Shown here: positions 25,093 to 40,000 of the stretch, in pieces
How the letters are laid out: the number at the start of each line of letters is the position of its first letter
Numbering within the stretch: position 1 is the first letter of the stretch
Assembly (NCBI GenBank): GCA_963556495.2
Contig: OY747710.1
Span: 40,435,000-40,498,999 of the forward strand
Direction of reading: 5' to 3'
From: Valencia hispanica
Lineage: Eukaryota; Chordata; Actinopteri; Cyprinodontiformes; Valenciidae
Length of the DNA: 64,000 nt
Notes under the pieces: generated by a model
Databases searched by the model: none
What the model was told of the DNA's origin: nothing
The model's input: the letters and a program-made list of their open reading frames with translations, nothing else
Position numbers and translations under genes: made by a program

Positions 25093-28000
25093 ACACACAC
25101 ACACACATACACACACACGCACGCACACACACACGCACACACACACGCAGACCCTCTCTGTGTTTGGCCAAAGCTCTTTGCCAGCCATGCGCAAAATAAG
25201 TGGACCCAGGGTTTGAGCACAGCCTCGACCACAATCCCTGTGGATAAGCTCCACTATTCTTTAGTCACACTGGTTTAGTTGTGGCGAGAGAACGTTTTAA
25301 ATATGATAGCGTAATTGAGGAAAAATTGTTGTGCACAGAAAAAACACGATATAATCTGTGCGATAGTCAGAGCACTTTGAAACCATGCTGCAAGCAAATG
25401 TGGAGGCACTGCTTTGTCTTCGAATGTGGCTTTGACCTTTCTTATAATCATACCCCCTCTCTGAAAAATATATAGAGCTTTTAGAAAGTTTTCTTAGTTC
25501 AGCAAATGTGACGCGTGTGGACCCGGAAAACCCAAGTTTCAGTATGTTTCAGTATGTAAAAGTGAAAACCTCAATGTGTTTGAGTGGGTGTTAGAGGTAG
25601 TCAAGTGCACTTGCAGCACAGTGCACAGATCAAACATACATTCAGAAGGGTAACAGAAAAAAAGGAAATCAGGTGCAGCTCAAACTAAAGGCAGTCAGGC
25701 CTGACTTACGGAGGAGTGTCACAACGGGTGGAGTGGGTAGGGGATCATCATCATCTGTTCAGACCAGAAGAGAGAGAGAAAAGCAACAGAGAGGACTGTG
25801 CTGGGCCACACTAGGTTTTATGCTGAAAGAGAGGGTAATGACAGAGGCAGAAATGAGTTCGCCACAAGAAGAGCAAGAGTTTGACTTCAGCTATGTGTTT
25901 GAAGACGGTCAAGGTGCCAAGAATGAACCAGAAAGAGGTGGGTAGTAAGGGGCAGTAATGCCTTATCCTAATTTATTGCTATTAGGAGATTTTGTTTTCT
26001 AAAAAAGTTAGTAAAACTGACATTAAGTCAACTGAAAACTGTCTTTTAAAATGTCTTTTGTATTTAGGGTTTAAAGTTTCACAATGTTTAGGGTTTTGAT
26101 TTAAATGTCCATTGTCTATATGACTCTCAATCTATTGGACATGCATCTTTCTAAAAGCAGTTCCATGAACTAATTTTAAATCGCCTGCCCACATATTATG
26201 TGGCATGTGACAGCTTTGTCATTTCATGTGATGCATAGTGTTGTGGTTGACAAATACAGCATAGTACCATAGCATGCAGTATAGTACAATAAGCGGAATG
26301 CCCTTCACCAGGTTTGAGACTCAGTGGTATTATATCTAACCACCTTCAGCATCACTGGAGTTATCAATAGAAAAAAAAACAGCCAACCATGATGGGTGTT
26401 ACGGTGTAGGCACATTTGTCAAGATATGTGCTTCTTCTGACCTTGTCATTCACTTGCACTTATGATTTCCTTGTGAGCTTGTTTGCACGTACTCTCTGTG
26501 TGTGTACCATTGTGCATCTGTGGGTAGGGTGCTACAGCCAACTCTTCTTGACTTAATCACAAGCTCAGAGCAATGCAAGAGTGCTGTCAGCTGTCCACAG
26601 GGGAGGGCCTAATTCACTCGGTGAGTGATGCAATCAATCAAACAAGAGCATCAATCAGAGCTGCAGAGGGAATTTCTTTTGAGCATACATGACAGCAGGG
26701 TGTGTCAAATAGAGCTGTAGATGCACTGATCAAACAAACAGTGGCTGTGCAACTTGTGACTGTGCAGCAGGTTCAGTAACTGCTTTGAGACGATTGTAAA
26801 GTTTCTACACATGTTTGCAAAGACATACCTTGTTGCGCTCTATGTATATTGGGAAATATTGAATTGATACACCATCTTGAGTTTAATGTTTTTTAAATCA
26901 TTTGAATTAGTTGTAAATGCTTCTTTTCATTTCTCTTTTTCAGATGCATACAACTACACACCAAACGTCAGTCTTCAGATTGGCATGGGCAACCCATGTC
27001 TGTCCACGCAATATCATACCTTGCAGTCCAGTCCTGTCATCCCGGTTTCCTCTTGCCACCAGACTGGCTACACCATCCAAAATGACAACCATGCAGTGTC
27101 AGGTTATTACCTGCCTCAAGGCATAAGACCCAATGGCGCTCCAGCTCTGGAAAGCCCTCGTATAGAGATCACCGCCTATAGCCAATACCCAGAGGATGAA
27201 GTAGAAGTCAGTAGTAGAGAAGAACAAATAATCAAACGAGGCGTCAACTCCATTGTCACACTGACGCTGCCGAATGTTGATGGGTACCGTGACCCCAGCT
27301 GTCTAAGCCCTGCGAGTAGCATATCCTCTCGTAGCTGTAACTCAGAAGCCTCATCCTACGAATCCGGCTTTTACAACTACGACAATTCCCCGCAGAACTC
27401 TCCCTGGCAGTCACCCAGCGTTTCACCCAGAGGTTCGTCCTCACTTCTGTCTTGTCCACATGCTGTCGGTCCCGCAGCCTCTCCTCACCATTCACCCTCC
27501 AACTCCCCTCAAATAGGAGCTATGGCAGAAGAGGGATGGCCAGCACAACCTCGTGGGTCTCGGCCAAATTCCCCTTCCTGCAGTGGAGTCGGTGGAGGCA
27601 ACTGCGGTGGTATCGGGAAGAGAAAGTACAGTTTCAGCGGCTCTTCTTACCAGCAGACATCGTGCTCACCCAACCAATCACCCACCCCCTCTTCACATGG
27701 TTCCCCAAGGGTCAGCGTCACAGATGAGAACTGGCTTGCCAACACCAACCAGTACACCAACTCAGCCATTGTAGCAGCTATTAATGCTCTCACCACAGAT
27801 GGAATAGTTGACATGGGGGAGGGAATCCCAATCAAGACACGGAAGACCATGCTGGACCTCTCACCATCCATGAGTCTGAAGGTAGAACCTGGAGGTGAGG
27901 ACCTGGGTCAAGAAGGGGAGCTTCGACATGAGGACTACCCTTCCCGCCTTAACCTCAAGAAGGAGAATTACTGTGGAGGCTTCCTTGATGTGCCCCAGCA

Positions 28001-31000
28001 TCCATACCCCTGGGCCAAACCCAAGCCCTACCTCAGGTAAGCTACTACTGCTGTATTAAATCTTAAGCTGTTATAAAGCTTTACAAATCTATTTATTTTC
28101 TTCTACCTACCCAGTCGTGTTTTGGGCTGTGGATTGGCTAGATCTTCTGTTTTCCTTCATTTAATGAGAGTTATGAATAAGATGCAATGAAATTGTATGA
28201 ATTAGTCCTGACTAGGGGTGTAACAAGATCTGGCGGGACAAGATCTTATGAAATTAAAACCCTACACATCTTGTCAAAGGGAAGTCTGTCTCGCAATGTG
28301 CCACCCAGTTTTTGTCATCATGTAGCTTCATTCTTCAAATTAAGGATGAAATATTATTGTGAGTCCTGGATGTGCCTTCAGCTTAGACAGCATAGACACA
28401 ACACACGGTTGTGCTATGCTGAGAATTCTGGCTTTAAGGATTAAAGAGTTTTTGAGCTATTCCTCTGGTTTCTCGACAGAGTCGACTGAGAAAGTGCATT
28501 ACAGCACTTACATAAAAACTGAAGACCTGGCGCCACATTGAAATGGTTTTTGATGTAACATTTAAGATATTCCATAAAAAAAAGAAGCACTGACAGAGTG
28601 GAAGACAAGATACAAAATATTTGTGATCACCATGGGTCTACAGTAAAAGACTTAGCATTAGTCGCTAATGGTGGTAAAGTTTGTATCTGCTTTAGACTTT
28701 CTTATCAGTATGGAACTGAGTATTTCACAGTTTTTTAATGATTCCGACCTTGTCTTGTTCTCATGAGTTGGATGGCTGGGACAAAATTCAATATCTGACA
28801 GGACTTTGACTTATTTGTAGCTCCCTCCTTGTCCAAACAATATTTTCTGCAATATCTGCAATCCTTCCCAGGCAAGAACCCCCTCCATACACCACCCACA
28901 GTTTATAGTGAGAGCATCTCTTCGTGGAGTTTATCACAAGCAGCTGGGCTGCACCAATGAGTCACATTTGCAAAGGTTAACATAAAACAAATAATGTGCA
29001 ACTGACATCAATCTTTAAGCCTCCATCCTTTTTAAATAAAGTGCCACCCAGGCATAACTATTAACAATCTAAACCCAACTTTGACTAAGCTGCCTTTAGA
29101 AGCAGCGAAGCACACATTTAGCTACTTCAAACTAGACTCTGATACCTTTAAGCATTTAGACCACTGTTTTCCTGAGCACACAATTCATCAACTCAACCTG
29201 ACTCATTTATTGTCTTTTTGCATCCCTATTTAGTTTTGCTTATTTTCTTGAGAGGACAAGATTGTTTCAGTTTTTAATCTTCAAAGGCCGTATCAAAAGG
29301 CAGAGAATCAAAGATACACACTCCTCACTTCCAAACAAGCTCCCTTTGAAGATCAGAACTATTTCATAAATCATATTTCACGCAGAGGAGTTACTCAGCT
29401 TGTGTATGCAGCTGTTGCTATAACAACCCACACACAAATATAATGGGTGGACACACATTCAAACAAACACACAAGGTGAGCTTTTGTTTTGTTTTTTCCC
29501 TCCTTAGTGGTATGTCATTATAAGCCAATAACATGCTTTCCTGTCGGAAATCAAGTGTTTGATTTAGATAGTGAGGAACAGGAAGTAACGGTGACAGGCT
29601 CGGCTGAAGGGGAAGCAGTCTGGGAGCTAATCAGCCTGCTCGCTGTGCTGGCCTGTCGCGCCATTAGACCATCTTTTCTCCTTGCCACTACTGTGATGTC
29701 ATGCACCGACTGGGCAGATAAAGCCCCGCGGGGGGAAATCAGTTTGTTTTGGGTCAACAAACAGCCCGCAAGTTCCACAAAGATGCCAGAGATTGGTTTC
29801 AGTCGACCCAACCCTCAGGTCAGGGGTTTGCGTTTAGCAGGCATCCGGCGCCGAGAAATATTGTCTTGCACATGTTTGTTTTGGTTTTGATATCTCTGCG
29901 GTGTTCACATGGGAATCTCTGACTCGCCATCTGGAGAACAATGATGTTGAGGGATGCCAGCTGCAACTCGGAGAAAGAGATATCAAGCTCTAAGACGGGC
30001 CGTGCTTCTTGATCTGCTCTCTTCAGAACCAACAGGGTTGTGTCGTTAAATATCAGTGTTATCCAATCCTATTACAGAGAAGCTTAAACGCCAGTCAGTA
30101 CAAGGTTTGTTTGCGTGCCCCAGAAATGTCTTTCATCCCGCTGTCACTTTCTTAACTCGTCGCAGCTGTTTCCACCTGTCATGCCATAATGTAAAACACA
30201 CAGCTCTCAAACTGGGGCACATTTGCTTTTCATTTATGTTTATATTTTTACATAAAAGACACAACTAATTATTACCCCGGCCTAGAGAATTATGCACGTC
30301 AGGGTAATAGTGCAGTTGGTTAAATTTAGGACTATGATAAAACAGAGGAAGATCAAGCCAGTTGGATTACTCCAAAGTGGCCCAATTTGTGGCTAATTTA
30401 AAGCGAGCTCTGAATTTTCAGATCTAGGCTTCTCTGACCATGAGAGAGCAGTGGAGTGTATGCAAGTTCACTTATAAAGGCTTGGCAAATTTAATTAAGT
30501 AAAAGCGGCCATTTAACCTTGTGTTCCGTTCACCTTAAAGCAATCAACTTGTCCTGTTCTTGCAGCCCTTCTCTGCCGGCTCTTGACTGGCAGCTGCCAT
30601 CCTGCTCTGGTCCGTACAACCTGCAGATTGAGGTGCAGCCAAAATCTCACCACAGGGCCCATTATGAGACGGAGGGAAGCCGAGGAGCTGTGAAGGCACT
30701 GTGTGGGGGACACCCTGTGGTTCAGGTAAGTCTACCTGAAGCATAGTTTGGGCATCAATGTCTTTCAAATGTTATGTTTGGGATATTTATTATTGATATG
30801 AGTTAGCTGTATGAGCATAAATGTAGAAGTCTGAGTTTGTAATGGAGCTTCTGTGAAAAGACTGTAAGCAAAATCTCTTTTGTCTTGATTTGGTATAAAT
30901 CCAGATTAGTTCCAGGCGTTTAAAAGCTACCATTGTGTGACTTTTAGAGCCATCCTTTCTCCAACATACCTGAATCCAATAAATAAATCGTTACCAGGCC

Positions 31001-34000
31001 TCTGCAGAGCTGAATGACTGCTGATGAGGGATATTTGGCCGTTTGATTCAGTTGTGTTGGAGCAGGGATGTGTCCAAAAGTTGCCCGATATTAACTATTG
31101 AGGACTGGAATTGGGCACCCCTGTGTTAGCTGTTAGCTTGGAGGCTCAAGCTAACAGCTTGTCTGAGATGGGCCTAGACTTTTGATGATATAAATTATGA
31201 ATAAATACTTAATTTATAGGTAAAATTGCCAAAAACAGAAACTAATGTCACTGTATCTTAAAAAACACCACACTTTAAAAGAACAGCACTCACAAATATC
31301 AGGTCTGTTTATTTTATTTTGTTTACTATTGTTGTAACTTCAGGGCAGCTATCCATCATCCTGACTCTACTGTTTCCTCCTCTTTCCATGCTCATCTAGG
31401 GTATATAACATTTACACTGTCAATCAGGTTCATCTTTATCAATAAACAGACAGGTCCTGTATCTGACTTAAGGCAATACCTTTTTTCACTATGTATGTAA
31501 TAAACTTGTGCCTTTCCTGTCGTGATGCTAAGCCACCCCTAGAGGGTGCGCTCCAAACTTTGAGAATACTTGGCCTGGACAAAGCTGGACTTCTCCATTC
31601 TCAAAAATGCCCTGACGTTTTATGCAAACACTGCTTTTTGAAGCCTTAATCTGCTTACACAGATGCATTGGGTAGTTATTTCTAAAGAATCCAATGGTCC
31701 TTTAAACAGGAAATGGATGTAGGAGTTCTCCACCCGTTATCTACTCGCACAGAATGAAACATGGAATTAATTTTCAGTGAGAGCAACGGAAAACTAAGAA
31801 AGCGTAAAAATCAACAAAGTAGCATTAACTTTAACCACAATATATATTTTTTTGCTTTTCTTGCTCTACATTCGTTGGTTTGCTTCTTCTGCTTGTGAAG
31901 CGACCTGTTGTTTGTTCTTTGACTTCTCCATGTGAGACTCCATCCTTTGAATTGGAGTGTTTATAATACTGTCAGCAATGTCACAAAAATCTGACATAAA
32001 CATGGATGTCTGTGAACATTCTCAGCGAGCCCCACTGAACGAGTACATATGATCAAATTTAGTCACACTGGTTCCGCGGTTCAGCAGACAGTAGAGTGAT
32101 CTCTGAGGTATTAATTTGGCCTTCACATGTCCCATGCTTGGCATTCACAAAAAAAAACACTTTGGTGTTATTGAGTACATTGATGTGTATGAGAAACATC
32201 TGCAGCAGGTATGAAATTGACTGCTTTTCCCTCTTAACAGAACCTCACTTAGAAATTCTGAACTATTACCTCTAATCCAAAATGATATAAACATTACTTC
32301 CCTCATTCACCCTGTTATCTAGCGGCAGAAGCCTTTCTTGTAACTCCTTACACTAACACAGTGTGTACACACCGTAGGCTTTATATTTTCTCCATACGCC
32401 TGTTTGCTGTGTTATTAATGGTCCCTGAAGCACAGAGTCAATGCACTGTAATCCTGTAAAAGGTCACTCTGACCAGTTGCAGTGCATGCTGACTCAATTA
32501 GCATAGAGGAGAACCGTCGCCTCTCACTATTGCACTTGGCAAACTCTTAAAGAGCACACGTCAGTCTTGCCAACAGCGCTGCACAGAACTACTTTCTGTG
32601 TTGCGCTGTCATCATGCTGCGCTTGCATCTCGGTTTACACAAGGTGGGAATTTAGTGCGGTGTGCATGGCCCTGCAGCTGAGGATAAATGCAGTGTTGCC
32701 AACTGTGTCTGACAGAAAGTAGCTGAAGCTGACCCAGAAAGTCGCTAGATGTCGCCAGATGACATCACATGCTAATTTGCATATTAATGACATCATTACG
32801 TCACATCGACGTGATGACATCATCACTCATGGGGCAGTCTTCATTTTCTCCTCCAACATCCAATAGAAATAACAACAGTTTGCAATAAAAACAGTCTGCA
32901 AAACCAGTGTGCTCAGACATGTCAAAATAAAAGAACCCATAGAACAGGAAAGGCGAGCCTCAAAAGGTCAAGGAAAGATGGCAGATAGAATAGGAAGAAG
33001 AGATAACTGGTAGGGGGCTTTATAACATTGCAAGGAAAGTTGGTAATGAGGAAAACAGAACCAAACAGAAAGGAGGAAATAATTATATCTAGATTAGGAT
33101 TTGGTCATACAGGGTTAGACAATACATTATTTAAACAGGGGAAACATGCTACAGGGAAATGTGACTTTTGTCTTTAGGAAGAGACTAATACATGTTATAT
33201 TATTTTGCCTGAAGTATACTGTTAAGAGAAGACAACTGGTATATGCAACTGGACATCCAAGACCTTTTACCCAATTTTTTTTAGGTCTGAAAGAAGATAG
33301 AATTAATAGAGATAACATAGTTTTTGTTAGTTTTTTAGTACTTTGTAAAAATAAGTAGGGCATATTTAATATGCAACGAACGTTGCTTGACAACCGCCAT
33401 TAAACAGAAGTTTATGGCTTATGTTATTATTTTTAGTGTTATTGTTATGAGTTTTGAATGTCCTACGTTATTGAACTCACAGTACATTTCGAATGTTCCT
33501 AGAATGCACCGCATCATAGTACAGACAAGCTTCAGTTTTTTTCCCATTGAAAGGAGTGAAGGTGAAGAACAATGTTTGTGTGTGGCTTATTAAAAAAAGA
33601 TCGGTCTTATGTACTTGCAGATTTCTTTTTTACTTTAGAATTTATTTTAAATATCAAACAACTTTGTTTATTAGTGGGTAAAATAAAACGAGAAAGGTTT
33701 ATGATTGCTCAGTCAATGTAGCATGATCATGCTACGTGTACATGCGCAGATCATTCCCTTTCGTAACCTGCAGGGAATATCAACGACAAAGTTTCACAGA
33801 AAGAAGCTAACGGGGGTCAGAAATGTTGCTAGATTTGCCGCTAGCCGCTTTTTTGAAAAAGTCTTTAAAGTGGTCTAAAAAGTCGTTAGAAATAACGACT
33901 TAGTCGCTAAAGAGGCAATACTGAATAAATATGACTTTCAAACTTTTCATTTCAAGCAAAACTGACTATTATTTACAGGTTTGTTAAGTAAAACATAGCT

Positions 34001-37000
34001 CAATGCATGATCTATTTCTTGAACACCAAACCCTCAAAAGCATGTATTTAGTCCAGACCATCAGTCTTACACACTCAGCACTGTGCTAGCACTGTCCTGG
34101 AGCTGTTTTGTAAATAGATGTTGTCATCACATCCTGGTCTACTTGGTGTCAAATGCACTTGACAGCTGTTGGCCAGCGGGGTGTTATAAACAGGCCTGTC
34201 AACCCGCAGGTTTTCTCAGTAAATACAGGTCATTATTCCCCTTCATTAAAAAGCTTTGTACATCAACATGCGTGAATCAACATTTCAACCTTGCACATCC
34301 CCATGCCACAGAGAGAGGTTGACCAGAGTAAGCCCGGCATACACAGTTGCAGCAGGTGTGTATGCCAGGCTTTGATTTCGCTTACGCTTCTGTCTGACTC
34401 ACTCTTCACGAACCGGAGTAAAAAGCAACAAGTTCAGCCCAAGAATTGTCTTCAAGCAATGCATTCACATTTCGCTAACTTCAAAGTATTTAACTGGGAC
34501 TTTATGTGACAGACCGTTAGATGATTTTCAAGGTTTTTTACGAATTGAAATCTGGAAGTAAAAGGAGGCCTACATTTGGATTCAGTCCCCCTTAGTTAGG
34601 TCTTTGTAAAACCATTTTGTTGCAACTATTGCTACAATTCTTTTTGCAGACAACTCTGTACCAGGTCTGCATACGTAGTGATGGAATTCTGAATTTTGGA
34701 ATTGTAATCTTTTTCAACTAGGTCTGGATTTTGACTGGACCATACAAACACATGGGTATGCGCTGATCAAAACCATTCTATTGTGCATCTGGCTGCACGT
34801 TTAGGGTCTTCCCGCATGGGGTAGAAGATCATTCCTTCCCTGTGTGTTGCTCCATCACATTGAACTGTGTCCCTTTTAAATATGTTTTGTTCAGGATCAT
34901 GTGCGAAGTTAGATTTTCACCAGCAAATTGCTTCTATGGCTTGTTGATCAAATTTGCTGTGTCGCCTTTGTTGCTTTTGGCAAAGTTTAGGCAAATGTCC
35001 TATAGCTTTTTTTCAACAATGACTTTCTCCTGGCCAATCTGCCACAAGTGGTAGAATTGTGGCTTGCACAAACTTACCCTGTGTGCAGATTTTCCCACCT
35101 GCGCAGTGAATCTCTGCAGGTTCTCCAGAGGGGTGCATTCAAATAAACCCAAGCTTGTGGTTATTACAGTGCAAATTGCAAAAAACTTCAAGGTGTATGG
35201 ATATTTATAAAAGGTTGCAGAAATAATCTGTGTTGCTTCACCAAAATGTGTAAATTCATGTTATGCCTCAAAGGGAGTTTGGTGGGGATTCCAGGTACCT
35301 TTAAAGTAGTAATACACACTTCACAATGTTTTTTACCCTCACACCTTTTCACATATATTGCTGACTTCTTGGAAAGGAGGGTTTATGCCTGTGATTTATT
35401 TCCTGTGCAGTCAGCTGAGGTATCTTGAGGGTTTTATAACTCTGGAAACCACTCCAAGCAAGGCAGTGAGCAGAAAGATATATCTATAAAGATGAGCCAA
35501 GCATGTGTTTGTGCTAAATTTATGATATCTCGAAGAACATTTTTGGTACCTTTAGGGTTTTTTTGCAGAGTCCAAGATACAAAACCTCTCTTAAATCTAA
35601 CTTGTTTACTTTTTAACCCTTTCTTTGTCTCTGTTGATGTGTTGAGAAAAACTATGGTCTTAACATTAATGGAAGGGCATCCAGTGGTCCCAAATGCCCC
35701 GTGGTAATGAGTGGCAGGTGCTGGATGGGTGAGGCGCAGTCAAGGAGAATGAGTCAATAATGACACAGGGGCATGGGTGTAGGAGGCAGATCAAGAAAGT
35801 GTGTGTATATGTGAGTGTGTTTGTGCTGCTTAAGGCTGGAGCATGTAGAGAGAAAAAGAGAGACAAGGGGAAGAGGGAGTCAGAAGGCAGCTGGAACTTG
35901 CCTTGGCTGCCCCCTAGAGATGTTCTGTATCCTGCTGATTAGGACCTGAGTAGCCCTGAGGTTGCCTGAGCACGTAGATGGGGATGTGCAGAAGTCAGAA
36001 TCCCAAGGCCCCTTAGATGCCACCTCTACCCTGCACACGCCCGTGCCTTTCTCCCCCTCCTGCCTCTCTTGAGGACCAGAGGATGTCATTCCCAATGAAC
36101 TTCTCATCCTACAGTGTTTTCCCAAACCCACACCGGCAGGCTTCTCTCATGTTGAGTCCCAGTCAAGCACAGCTCTATTGTTTTCTTAGCTCATGCATGA
36201 TCAGACACATGTGCTATGAATGATGGTGACATGTGTTGGAAAGCAACACCAGGTGAAAAAACATGAAGCTGTAGCAGCCTGAAAAGACTGCTACAGCGGC
36301 CTGCATGGTTGGTAGCACTTTTGCCCGGCGGAAAGAAGACCCTTCGATTGAAATTCAACCAGGGTCCTTTTGTGTGGAGTTTACATGTTCTTCTCGTTCA
36401 TCCATGTGTTTTCTCTGGGTACTGGGTACTACAAGCCTCTCATCTCCCTAGGTCAAGGCCCTTTCGCACATTGTCAACTGGAGATACTGGCACCAACTCT
36501 TCTTCTGCGACATTGTGAGGATTAGGCAGCTTTAGAAAATAAATGGATGGATGATTGTCTAAATTGTTAGTTATCTCACATCATGATCACTCTTCTTGTT
36601 GCACCATTTGTAAACTCTTGCCGTTGCTGATTTTTTACTTACATACTTGCACTCCGTCTTCCCTCTATCTTCTGCAGGCTTTTCACCACCTCTCTCATTG
36701 TTTGTCGGACTTTCTGGCCCCCGCAACTTCAGTTCCATTCATTACTTACCAGCAGCACACCACAGTCCCAATCAGGAGATCTAGGATATTCCGTTGGCTC
36801 GTATCAGAACGTTCCAGATGCTACTCTTTTTCACTTTAGCCATGCTAGAGGCATTTCTGTAGCCATCTCAAGGAAAATCGTTAGTCTACCACCTATCTAA
36901 TTTTCTGTTTCCACTTAATCCCTGCAGGTTTGCTTGTCAATCACCAGCTGTCAATGAATGAGAGGTAGGGTACGCATTGGACGGGTTGAGGAAAAACAGC

Positions 37001-40000
37001 CCAATTGTACATTACAATTTTAGAATGAACATTTAACCAATTTTTGTCTCCAGGGTACAAAAACTATACAAAAACCTGCCTGGCAGTAGTTTAACTGTCT
37101 TGCTGCAAGGCAACAGTGCTAATAACTGCTCCCGCATCTGACCTGTTCTACCATCCCTTAGATCAAAACCATACACTAACTGAAAAAATATCTCAGTCAA
37201 AAACAGTACAACAAAAGGATAATTCCTTTAAACTGTTTTAAAAATAAGAGATCAAATTCTATGTAAGTCTGCTGAGAATTTGGTCTTGTTGATATGGCTA
37301 CACTTTGTCTAATTGGTGATATTGCAATGGAACCTAAGTGACACCCACCTAAACCATGGTAACAGCAGGCAACAATGCCTGTGGTGTGCTGTGTGCTGTA
37401 CAGTCACTCTTATGTCTTTTTCATAGAGAATAATCACTGGCCTATACTCATACACACTCTCTTTCATGTAACCTAAAGAAAAAAAGACTTGCTGTAATTT
37501 CTGCAGGATGTAGCCATAGTCCCTTTTAAAGTGTGCATGACTTAATTCCCATCTCTGTCTTGCTCTGCAGCTTTACTGCATATCAAATTTGCCATAGGCT
37601 TCCGCCATGGAGACATGAAAGACGTGCTGTTTTTTTTTTTTTGCATGTGTGGTTTCACCTTGGGATCCGGTACTTTGTGCCTATGCAATGTTTTAAAGAA
37701 ACCCCTCCCAATCTACAGCAAACTATACTGTAGTAGCTAATTGCTCATTAAATCCGCTGCTGCTTCTTGTTTGATATTCAAAAGGCTGGGTTTACCCTGT
37801 GGTGCTGTTAGAACTTATTCAGGACTGTTATTTGTTGCCCAAAGGGCTATTTATGCCACTCGCAAATTGTGGTTCTCCTTCCCTTACAGCAGTATAGGGC
37901 TACCACTAATTACCAGTTAATAACATGTGGAAAAACTACAGAGTTGTGCATCGTTTCTACTGGTTTGAAGTGATAACCAGAGAAGCTGTACCTTCATGAC
38001 GCATAACACAAAAGGGTAGCATTTTTGGGAGGTTAGAGGAGAAAAAGTGGTCATCAATGCATCATCTCCATTATAAAAACCTCTGTCTTGTTTCTCATGG
38101 CAAGTTTTTCTGGTAACAAAGCCATTGTTTTTATAGGGAATTTGGACCCGCACTAGTCTAGACATAGGCTTTTGCTTGAAACGTTGCCCTCAATGACATA
38201 ACGCTATAGCACTTGGTTCCACAAGAACTTTAAGGGCTATAGAGGTTTGGTTGCTTATAAATGGAGTGGCATGTGCATCCATGGAAACGAAACGCATTAA
38301 AAGATTGCATATGTTGTTTTGTGTGTTCGTTATGGGGCACGGGAGATGTGAGTAGGCCAGGCGGCTGATGGTGTAAAGTCTGGAAGGAGAGACAACTTGG
38401 ATGAGTGTATATTTAATTGGGTACGGTGAAGGCTGGCAGCATGCGTGTGTCAGCACTTGACAGAGGAGAGACTGGGATAATAGGAAAAAGCTTAAATCGA
38501 CTGCTGCATTTCCCCCCCAGTTACCACTCCCCAACCTCCTTCTACTTCAGTACTCCTCTCCCCGATTCTCTGTGCCACGTGGACTTCTACGAGTCATAAC
38601 ATTTCTCCAGGCAGTGATGAAAGGAATCGCTAAAGAGGGAGAGACGGCAATGCATTGCACGCCTGTGGAGTGTATTCACAATCAATTTCCAGCCAGGACA
38701 GATATGACTAATTTAGCACTGAGTCATTACATTTAACATGTTGAAATCCTTAATCTTCTCTGCTTAGGCCAGGTGCAGGCATAATTCTGGATGTCACAAT
38801 GACTAAAGAAATACTGGATGACCTGCTCTGAAAAGCTTTAGCAAGTATTTGTGTTATCTTGATTGACATAGACAATACATAGGTTTACAGTTAATCATTG
38901 AATGCATAATCTCCCAAAGTGTAATAGTTTACTCAAACCCTCGCTCTTTTGCATGATAACTGTGATAACCAAGCAATCAATTGCAGTGCCTTGCAAAAGT
39001 ATTTTCAGGATATTTTTCACATTTCAGCCACACTTAAAGACTGATCCCCCTGAATAAAATAAAATACATGCAGCTGTCTTCAGATCTCACCTTATTTAGA
39101 AAACAGAGTAGCAAAATAAACCATTCTCTAAAGAAAGTCATATGATTTCCCCCTTGCAGTTTCCTAAAAGCCCTGTAGGGGGTACTGCATATATTTTGAA
39201 TTGGTTTTGGTCAAATGAAACTCAAACTGAACCAACAATGGTTCACCTGAACACACCTTACTCAACAAAAACCAATGGTGGTGGCAGCATCATGCTGCAG
39301 GGATACGTTTTTACAGCAGGCACAGGGAAGCTGGTCAGAGTTGGAGCGAAGATGATAAGAGTGGCATACAGGACAATTATGGAAGAAAAAACAGTTACAG
39401 GCTGCAAAACACTTGACCTACTATGAGTTACTATTGTGGGTTGAGATCATAGACTGTATATATAAAATGGACGGAGCCCCAGTGATGTCACCCGTAGGTT
39501 TCTGAAGAGCTGAGTTGAAGCCCATTGGTCATTTCCTACCACCGCCATCTTGGCCGGGTCACACATCTCGTGTTTTCTGACGTCACTTCCTTACCGAACT
39601 ACCAAACTGGAGATTTAAGAAATGGACGGCACACTTACCCGTGTAAAAAAATATCCGGGGAGGAGAACCTTAAACGATGGGCTAGTGTGGCTGAGATGGA
39701 GTATTGACTAAATATTTATTCGTTTAAGCACTTAAATGGCCTAATGTAGACAGGGCCTAAAACTATGTGGATTTTAATTAAAACATGTTTTGATAATCAA
39801 TATGTAAACTAAAGAAGAAATGTGATCATTTCAATCCATTTTTTACCAAGCAGCGTTATCTTAAATGCACAGCAGAAATATAATTTTACTTACTGAAAAA
39901 AATGGAGCAGAGACTTCTTGGACGATCTGTTAGTGCAGTCAGTACCACAGCTAGCCATCTTTGTCCAATAAATGCACGATTAACATCCAAACACGAATAA

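Noticed and set aside
29489..29890. 133-residue frame within an nfatc1 intron
   Set aside because: No recognised domain, no conserved splice junctions, and nfatc1 splices cleanly around it.
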